From: a virus
Virus record (IMG/VR): IMGVR_UViG_3300003267_000105
Location: 1-42,811 of that record
Strand: one strand, 5' to 3'
Length of the DNA stretch: 42,811 nucleotides
Below, in pieces: positions 38,961 to 42,811 of the stretch. The number at the start of each line of letters is the position of its first letter. Position 1 is the first letter of the stretch. Position numbers and translations under genes: made by a program. Below the pieces are notes generated by a model. The model saw nothing but the letters and a program-made list of their open reading frames with translations. It had not been told where the DNA came from and ran no database searches.

Positions 38961-39040
38961 GTGAAGTTAAGGGCACAGGCGGAGTGATCCGCCCTCGCAA
39001 AGCTATGGGTCTGTAGACACAGATCGCCAAGCTACCGAAT
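38961..39040 (+). promoter_or_regulatory. Cyclic-di-GMP-I (GEMM-I) riboswitch aptamer
   Basis: The sequence AAGGGCA, a perfect 6-base-pair P2 stem (38978-38983 with 38988-38993) closed by a GNRA tetraloop GTGA, then CTCGCAAAGC (38994-39003), TATGGGTCTG, a P3 hairpin and GCCAAGCTACCGA follow the GEMM-I consensus in order and length. By alignment with the Vc2 aptamer, the ligand-contacting G20, A47 and C92 correspond to 38972 (G), 38999 (A) and 39035 (C), all conserved; G at position 20 predicts cyclic-di-GMP rather than cGAMP. A strong terminator follows at 39064. GEMM RNAs occur in some other phages. Confidence 0.9.
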
Positions 39041-39063
39041 AGAGCGCAGCGTAAAGCGCATCT

Positions 39064-39103
39064 AGCCGTATGCCCTTACTCATTGTGGGTGTACGGCTTT
39101 TTT
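39064..39103 (+). terminator. Riboswitch-linked intrinsic terminator with antiterminator pairing
   Basis: A 12-base-pair stem (AGCCGTATGCCC 39064-39075 with GGGTGTACGGCT 39087-39098, two G-U pairs), an 11-base loop and six Ts (39098-39103) form a strong Rho-independent terminator. TGCCCTTA at 39071-39078 is exactly complementary to TAAGGGCA at 38968-38975 in the aptamer, including the ligand-contacting G. Pairing of these would prevent the terminator, so ligand binding should favour termination (OFF switch). Confidence 0.85.
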
Positions 39104-39122
39104 ATTGTCCAAGGAGGACATC

Positions 39123-39188
39123 ATGCTAACTCAAATGATTCGGTTCCGTTACTCCATCTTCGTCTATGTTGATTTCTCTCTTAACTGA
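39123..39188 (+). CDS. 21-residue peptide behind the riboswitch
   Basis: CCAAGGAGGACATC before the ATG is one of the strongest ribosome-binding sites in the window. The peptide is hydrophobic and aromatic (FRYSIFVYVDFSL). It is either a tiny membrane peptide or a leader coupling translation to the next gene. Being directly after the terminator, it is the first target of the switch. Confidence 0.5.
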   Translation: MLTQMIRFRYSIFVYVDFSLN

Positions 39189-39196
39189 GGCGAGCT

Positions 39197-39364
39197 ATGG
39201 ACGAGATGGAAGAGTACAGAAACAGAATCGAAAGACGTTATGGTGACAGACGCAAAAAAGACAGACGACGTTATGTTAGAGCACCGAAGAAGCCTGTTGA
39301 TTGGATCACGCTATTGATGCTGTTGATACTAATGCTGTTTGGATTCGCGATACACGCGGAATAA
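39197..39364 (+). CDS. 55-residue single-TM protein controlled by the riboswitch region
   Basis: The N-terminal half is extremely charged (RRYGDRRKKDRRRYVRAP), followed by one hydrophobic helix (ITLLMLLILMLFGFAIH) near the C-terminus, a tail-anchored layout. It could be a membrane-bound regulator or lysis accessory. GAGGCGAGCT lies upstream of the ATG. Confidence 0.6.
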   Translation: MDEMEEYRNRIERRYGDRRKKDRRRYVRAPKKPVDWITLLMLLILMLFGFAIHAE

Positions 39365-39376
39365 GGAGACGATGAT

Positions 39377-39733
39377 ATGAAACGAGACTTTGTTGCGGAA
39401 CTGAAAACAACTATACGGAAACTTGACAGAGTGCCTCAAGTGGCCGAAGAGCTTAAGCCTAAGATCCAACGGTACAACATTCACAAGCGCAGCCTGCCTG
39501 TGGGCATAGACAAAGTGGTGGTGTTCAGTGTGCTGAAAGCTGAGGCGGAGTGGTGGATAGAGCGCCGACTGAAAGCGAAAGCATACCACGATGATCCAAA
39601 AGACTCAAAGACCATCATCTACTACGACATCATCCCAGTGGATGCTACGCCAAGAGAGCGCAGCGTGTTTCACAATCCTAAAGACTTCGTAAAGGAGGAC
39701 GGTTATGGCCTGCATGGAACACCACTGCAGTAA
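39377..39733 (+). CDS. 118-residue hypothetical protein
   Basis: AATAAGGAGACGATGAT is a good ribosome-binding site. The product is basic (FVAELKTTIRKLDRVPQVAEELKPKIQRYNIHKRSLP), with a middle strand-helix unit (VVVFSVLKAEAEWWIERRL) and an acidic end. It overlaps the next start by 29 bases. No family is recognised. Confidence 0.65.
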   Translation: MKRDFVAELKTTIRKLDRVPQVAEELKPKIQRYNIHKRSLPVGIDKVVVFSVLKAEAEWWIERRLKAKAYHDDPKDSKTIIYYDIIPVDATPRERSVFHNPKDFVKEDGYGLHGTPLQ

Positions 39734-39869
39734 CTGTAACTGGCATGAAATGGATAACGACATCTATAAAGTGTGTCCTATATGCAAGAGCGATTCGATA
39801 ACAAACTGGTTCGATGAAGAGTTCGATCATTATCCAGAGGAAGCATACCAGGAGGATGAAGATGACTGA
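39705..39869 (+). CDS. 54-residue zinc-ribbon protein
   Basis: TAAAGGAGGACGGTT precedes the ATG. Cysteines are arranged as HCSNCNWHE and VCPICKSD, giving a complete zinc ribbon; the C-terminal half is strongly acidic. The stop overlaps the next start. A small regulatory or adaptor role is likely; the function is unknown. Confidence 0.65.
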   Translation: MACMEHHCSNCNWHEMDNDIYKVCPICKSDSITNWFDEEFDHYPEEAYQEDEDD

Positions 39870-40056
39870 GTACATTCAGATAACGATAGATCCATACATC
39901 AACGGCGATGGTCTCCGCATCTACTCGAATCTCGAAAAGGTCGTGAATGAGACGCACGAGGAAAGACTGGAAGCTTTGCGAGTGGTGGAGCGGTGGGTGC
40001 AGGACCGAATCATAGAAGAACTCGAAAGGAGGCACCAAAATGCAGCACATGCCTAG
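39862..40056 (+). CDS. 64-residue hypothetical protein
   Basis: ATG 39862 has CAGGAGGATGAAG upstream. The product (MTEYIQITIDPYINGDGLRIYSN, then a charged helix EERLEALRVVERWVQDRIIEELERR) looks like a small alpha/beta protein. The longer frame from 39814 is rejected. No function known. Confidence 0.6.
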   Translation: MTEYIQITIDPYINGDGLRIYSNLEKVVNETHEERLEALRVVERWVQDRIIEELERRHQNAAHA

Positions 40057-40243
40057 TAAAGCAGAGATCCAATCACAGCAGTCGTGGTGCAGCATTTGTG
40101 AAGAGCAGTTTGGTGGAAAGCAATTCACTGATCGTTTGTGGCTGAAGACAATAGGCAATCGAGATTATCTGGTGTGCAAAAGGCACAGAGGAGGCAGAGG
40201 CTATGGAAGAAACAAGACTGACTCTCGACGAGCTGATTCGTGA
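40040..40243 (+). CDS. 67-residue CxxC protein
   Basis: AAAGGAGGCACCAAA precedes the start. It contains WCSICEEQFGGKQF and a later VCKRHRGG, a small zinc-knuckle layout, with a basic tail. It overlaps both neighbours. No function is recognised. Confidence 0.6.
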   Translation: MQHMPSKAEIQSQQSWCSICEEQFGGKQFTDRLWLKTIGNRDYLVCKRHRGGRGYGRNKTDSRRADS

Positions 40244-40418
40244 GTATCACCACGCTTGTCAGGCTCTCTTCAATGTCTACAACCAGATACGAGTGCACAA
40301 TGAGCATGATCCGAGATTGTCGAGACTGATGATTGCCTTCAATAAGAACAGCGCACTTATGAATCTCTGTGCGGATCTGAAGAGGAGACAAAATGAAACT
40401 CGAAAGTCTGATCTTTAG
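40203..40418 (+). CDS. 71-residue helical protein
   Basis: GAGGAGGCAGAGGCT precedes the ATG. The product (LTLDELIREYHHACQALFNVYNQIRVHNEHDPRLSRLM) is helical, with a basic end. The function is unknown. Confidence 0.6.
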   Translation: MEETRLTLDELIREYHHACQALFNVYNQIRVHNEHDPRLSRLMIAFNKNSALMNLCADLKRRQNETRKSDL

Positions 40419-40554
40419 ATTGAAAGAAGCAGCGAAGGTAGCAGAGGAAGATATGGCTCTCGGCCACATGCAGGCAGATGCAGCGCTGTTGGAGTACATC
40501 AATCACCCAAAGGTGACGGAGGCTTATGACGAGGTGGTGAAAGGTTATGAATGA
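40393..40554 (+). CDS. 53-residue helical protein
   Basis: AAGAGGAGACAAA precedes the ATG. The product (LESLIFRLKEAAKVAEEDMALGHMQADAALLEYINH) is a two-helix protein. It overlaps both neighbours. No family is recognised. Confidence 0.55.
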   Translation: MKLESLIFRLKEAAKVAEEDMALGHMQADAALLEYINHPKVTEAYDEVVKGYE

Positions 40555-40690
40555 GGATTATGCAGCGATGATGAAAGAGCAGCTAGAGAGTCTCAATCAC
40601 AACATGGCTCGAATAGCTGAAGCCCTAGAGAAGCTGGAACACAAAGGGATTCTTGTTTGGCTAGGCGAACAGAAACCAGAGGAGAACTGA
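40547..40690 (+). CDS. 47-residue helical protein
   Basis: The start overlaps the previous stop by eight bases. The product is a short coiled coil (MKEQLESLNHNMARIAEALEKLEHKG) with a hydrophobic end (ILVWLGEQ). Function unknown. Confidence 0.5.
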   Translation: MNEDYAAMMKEQLESLNHNMARIAEALEKLEHKGILVWLGEQKPEEN

Positions 40691-40691
40691 C

Positions 40692-40859
40692 ATGACCAAC
40701 ATTACTGCAGAACGAGATCTTTATGGATGGGTTGTTGTGGTCCGCATTGATAGTTCACAAGAGACTGTAATTGAAGCTTTGCGTGAAGCTGCAAAAGCTC
40801 TGCAAAGAGAGGTGATGCGAAATGAAAGTACTGATCGTAATAATCGGACTCGTTGGTAA
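40692..40859 (+). CDS. 55-residue hypothetical protein
   Basis: AGAGGAGAACTGAC precedes the ATG. The product has a strand (DLYGWVVVVRID) and a helix (ETVIEALREAAKALQREVMR), a small alpha/beta unit. It overlaps the start of the hydrolase gene by 38 bases. No function is known. Confidence 0.55.
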   Translation: MTNITAERDLYGWVVVVRIDSSQETVIEALREAAKALQREVMRNESTDRNNRTRW

Positions 40860-41262
40860 CTTGAAAGTTACTTCGTATCAGAGCCTTGTCAAAGATACTG
40901 ACTCGACTCCGTTTCATACAAGTACCGGTGAGCGAGTGCATGGATATGGAGTAGCGGTCAGTCGGGATCTTCTTTGCGGAGCCTGTCGAAAGCTACGTAA
41001 ACGATGCCAGCATCCTGAGAATCCTACAAAGCTTCATTATGGTGACATGCTTTATATTGAAGATGTAGGAGTGAAGTTTGTGAATGATGTGATGGGCGCT
41101 ACATCATGGAACAAAGCAACAAAGAAGAGAGTGCCTATCAAGCAACAATTAGATGTGTGGGTGCCATCACAGAAAGCAGAGAAAACGTTTCACGCGCAGT
41201 TTGGCAAGCGGAAACTTCAAGTGTGGAAGATTAAAGGAGAAGAACATGAACAAGAAAAATAA
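40822..41262 (+). CDS. 3D-domain cell-wall hydrolase-like protein
   Basis: The 146-residue protein has a short hydrophobic start (MKVLIVIIGLVG), then a double-psi beta-barrel of the 3D family: TSYQS, GYGVAVSRDLL, LHYGDMLYIEDVG, VNDVMG and KQQLDVWVPSQKAEKTFHAQFGKRKLQVW. Asp49, Asp89 and Asp111 are candidates for the three conserved aspartates. Related domains occur in lytic transglycosylases and phage lysis proteins. A CxxC insert (CGACRKLRKRC) is unusual. Proximity to a holin at 41674 suggests a lysis role. Confidence 0.75.
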   Translation: MKVLIVIIGLVGNLKVTSYQSLVKDTDSTPFHTSTGERVHGYGVAVSRDLLCGACRKLRKRCQHPENPTKLHYGDMLYIEDVGVKFVNDVMGATSWNKATKKRVPIKQQLDVWVPSQKAEKTFHAQFGKRKLQVWKIKGEEHEQEK

Positions 41263-41656
41263 AAAGAATCGTCTTGGACGATTGGTGAAGTGGCAAAAGG
41301 TTTCCGTGGTGAACGCTAAAACCGACTACTCAGCAGGTGAGAGAAGTCCTTATTGGGAATGGTTGGAAGAGCGCGACGAGCATTTCTCTTCTGACAACAA
41401 TGCTGAGGACATAGACACGACCTACATGCAAGCAGCGGATGAAGGCTCACTCTATAGAGCCAAGCTCATTGAGGAAGCCTTGGACCTGCTCACTCCACGG
41501 CAGCGAGAAGCAGTTGGGTTACTTGCATCAGGATATTCGTGGGAAGATGCTGCGAAAGAAATGAACATCGCATCATCGAGTTTTTATGAGCTGGTGGAAA
41601 GAGCACGAAGAATCGTCAAAGAGTCCCTAGGTGATGGGGGCTTATCAGCCCTTTAA
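41246..41656 (+). CDS. Sigma-70 region 4-like transcription regulator
   Basis: The 136-residue protein ends in a helix-turn-helix of the sigma region 4/LuxR type: ALDLLTPRQREAVGLLASGYSWEDAAKEMNIASSSFYELVERARRIVKESLG. The N-terminal half is basic, then acidic. It may act as a late-gene activator, like ArpU or sigma-like phage regulators, linking early expression to the late operon. ATG 41246 follows AAAGGAGAAGAAC; the longer frame from 41153 overlaps the hydrolase too far. Confidence 0.75.
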   Translation: MNKKNKKNRLGRLVKWQKVSVVNAKTDYSAGERSPYWEWLEERDEHFSSDNNAEDIDTTYMQAADEGSLYRAKLIEEALDLLTPRQREAVGLLASGYSWEDAAKEMNIASSSFYELVERARRIVKESLGDGGLSAL

Positions 41657-41673
41657 GTAGGAGGACATATCAA

Positions 41674-42099
41674 ATGATCCCAGCCCTACTTGGAATACTG
41701 ACACCTATCATCGGCAAAGTGATTGACAAGATCCCGAATCCTGCCGAGCGTGAAAAAGCACGTCTAGAAATAGAGCTACAAATCAAGCAGCAAGAAACAG
41801 AACTGTTGAAGCTGTTCACACAGAACGACTCTGGACAGATTGAAGTGAACAAGCAGGAAGCCGCGCACTCAAGCATGTTTGTAGCAGGCTGGCGTCCTTT
41901 CGTGGGATGGACCTGTGGAGCTGGTGTGTCATGGGCTTTTGTCCTTAAACCGATTGCAGATTGGATTGTGGCGATAAGTGGTTCAACCATTACGACACCG
42001 GTTATCCAAACCGGAGAGCTAATGAGTTTGCTTCTCGGAATGCTTGGTATGGGTGCTATCCGAAGCTTTGAGAAAGTGAAGGGAGTGGCTTCAAAATAA
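41674..42099 (+). CDS. Three-TM holin (GTA_holin_3TM-like)
   Basis: The 141-residue protein has helix 1 (ALLGILTPIIGKVID), a charged amphipathic section (REKARLEIELQIKQQETELLKLF) and two hydrophobic helices around GWRPFVGWTCGAGVSWAFVLKPIADWIVAI and LMSLLLGMLGMGAIRSFEK. The block W-RPFVGW..G is the hallmark of the gene-transfer-agent holin family. It would open the inner membrane for the hydrolase. TAGGAGGACATATCAA is a strong ribosome-binding site. Confidence 0.88.
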   Translation: MIPALLGILTPIIGKVIDKIPNPAEREKARLEIELQIKQQETELLKLFTQNDSGQIEVNKQEAAHSSMFVAGWRPFVGWTCGAGVSWAFVLKPIADWIVAISGSTITTPVIQTGELMSLLLGMLGMGAIRSFEKVKGVASK

Positions 42100-42141
42100 T
42101 TTGCCTTACATTCAAAGGCGATAACGCATAAGGAGAAAACA

Positions 42142-42609
42142 ATGGCAGAGACATTATCAACAGAAGAAGCGTTGGCGCAGTTCAAGTCCAGCGGTGAAGT
42201 AGAAGAAGTAAAGCGGAAGTTCCCTGAAATTCCGATGGTGCAGGTTCGTGAGAAGAAAGGAAACTACATCAGCGGTGTGCTTAAAAGTTATCGGGAAGTT
42301 CCTGTCCCTAATAGCGGTGTGCGCGTGTTCGTGACGTTGAAGCTTACTTTGACGAATGCGAATGCAATGAAGAAAACGAATGAGAAAGATGCAAATGGGA
42401 AGTTTGTGTACAAGCCTGCTGAAGTCAAAGAGGGTGAGGATGTGAACATTCTTGCTCCGACTCGTCTGGCTCGGATTCTCAAAGACGTGATTCCTGGTAC
42501 TGAAGTGTTCATTGAGTATCTCGGCAAAACCACTGAGATTGAAAAAGGACGACCAGTCACAGCGCATCGGTTCACAGTTCGGGCAAAGAAAGTAGAAGTC
42601 CCGTTCTAA
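42142..42609 (+). CDS. Possible single-stranded DNA-binding protein
   Basis: The 155-residue product is beta-rich (NYISGVLKSYREVPVPNSGVRVFVTLKLTLT, DVNILAPTRLARILKDVIPGTEVFIEYLGKTTEIEKGRPVTAHRFTVRAKKV), matching an OB-fold layout as in phage ssDNA-binding proteins. It precedes the exonuclease and helicase genes. No acidic C-terminal tail is present, so the assignment is tentative. ATAAGGAGAAAACA is its ribosome-binding site. Confidence 0.6.
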   Translation: MAETLSTEEALAQFKSSGEVEEVKRKFPEIPMVQVREKKGNYISGVLKSYREVPVPNSGVRVFVTLKLTLTNANAMKKTNEKDANGKFVYKPAEVKEGEDVNILAPTRLARILKDVIPGTEVFIEYLGKTTEIEKGRPVTAHRFTVRAKKVEVPF

Positions 42610-42722
42610 GACCCACGCTACTAGGGACGACAAAAGATCGAGAGATCCACAAATCGTTCGCCTGTTCTAGGGAAAGCGGTTGCACAGTCAATCGCGCCTC
42701 TTATTTTCAAAAGGAACTATTG

Positions 42723-42811
42723 ATGTCGATTGTCACAACTAAATCATTGGATGGATTACACGAAGCTGTCTTCGAGGAAGATGCTGAAAAGAAAATCCAT
42801 CGCTATTGGTT
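42723..42811 (+). CDS. Cas4/RecB-like exonuclease, 5' part (continues at base 12 across the join)
   Basis: ATG 42723 has AAAAGGAAC upstream. The 29 codons encode a helical start (MSIVTTKSLDGLHEAVFEED) and continue in frame past the 11-base overlap into bases 12-723. The complete protein is 266 residues. See the entry starting at base 1. Confidence 0.85.
   Translation, partial: MSIVTTKSLDGLHEAVFEEDAEKKIHRYW
42801..42811. repeat. Terminal 11-base overlap (copy 2)
   Basis: Identical to bases 1-11. The exonuclease frame crosses it without interruption, giving a unit genome of 42,800 bases if the overlap is collapsed. Confidence 0.85.

Noticed and set aside
38961-39040. cGAMP-specific GEMM-Ib variant
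   Set aside because: The position equivalent to Vc2 G20 (38972) is G, whereas cGAMP-selective RNAs have A there. Cyclic-di-GMP is the better prediction.
41670-42185. 171-residue minus-strand frame opposite the holin
   Set aside because: It is antisense to a clearly recognised holin; its sequence is cysteine/serine-rich shadow sequence.

Overview
The window is a complete genome, or one full circular unit, of a tailed double-stranded DNA phage. The last 11 bases (42801-42811) repeat the first 11. A single reading frame runs across the join: an exonuclease gene starts at 42723 and continues in frame from base 1 to 723. The contig ends are therefore a linearisation point, not a biological end. 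The structural set (small and large terminase, large portal, N4-gp56-type capsid, scaffold, several candidate ejection proteins, a very large tail protein, and no recognisable tape measure or sheath) points to a podovirus-like member of Caudoviricetes. A tyrosine integrase, an attP-like tRNA-Leu half and candidate regulators point to a temperate life cycle. A CsgG/LpoB-like lipoprotein and a cell-wall hydrolase of the 3D family suggest a Gram-negative host. The host species cannot be fixed from this sequence. A cyclic-di-GMP riboswitch implies a host that uses this messenger; predatory or deltaproteobacterial-type hosts are one possibility, but this is speculation.

Layout. (a) 36953-38902 (+): small early genes of unknown function. 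(b) 38906-39106: a 15-base repeat array, a cyclic-di-GMP-I (GEMM-I) aptamer and a strong intrinsic terminator with a visible antiterminator pairing. (c) 39123-42609 (+): tiny proteins, then a 3D-domain hydrolase, a sigma-like regulator, a three-TM holin and a possible ssDNA-binding protein. (d) 42723 across the join to 8469 (+): replication and nucleotide metabolism (Cas4/RecB-like exonuclease, prim-pol/helicase, deoxyribosyltransferase-like protein, dATP/dGTP diphosphohydrolase, family A DNA polymerase, HNH nucleases, RNase H-fold exonuclease), followed by a secreted HtrA-like serine protease. (e) 8432-12178 (+): small accessory genes, including a DUF5675 protein and a tyrosine-phosphatase-like protein. 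(f) 12242-14221: HTH/excisionase, integrase, attP with candidate arm sites, a ribbon-helix-helix regulator and its likely operators. (g) 36652 down to 14368 (-): one long late operon running from small terminase through packaging, portal, scaffold, capsid, tail and ejection proteins to a small membrane protein and a lipoprotein.

How it fits together. The plus-strand genes from 39123 round to the integrase are tightly packed, mostly with 1-4 base stop/start overlaps. If they are transcribed as one unit from the region before 39123, the riboswitch at 38961-39040 would sit ahead of lysis, replication and integration genes. The aptamer segment 38968-38975 is exactly complementary to 39071-39078 in the terminator. 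This predicts that ligand binding frees the terminator and switches downstream genes off. Phage development would then be gated by host cyclic-di-GMP. This is inference, but it is the most interesting and most testable claim here.

Starts were chosen by ribosome-binding sites and overlaps, so many are internal to the longest possible frame. Several genes shorter than 60 codons were found by reading the sequence directly. Product names rest on motif recognition without database searches.
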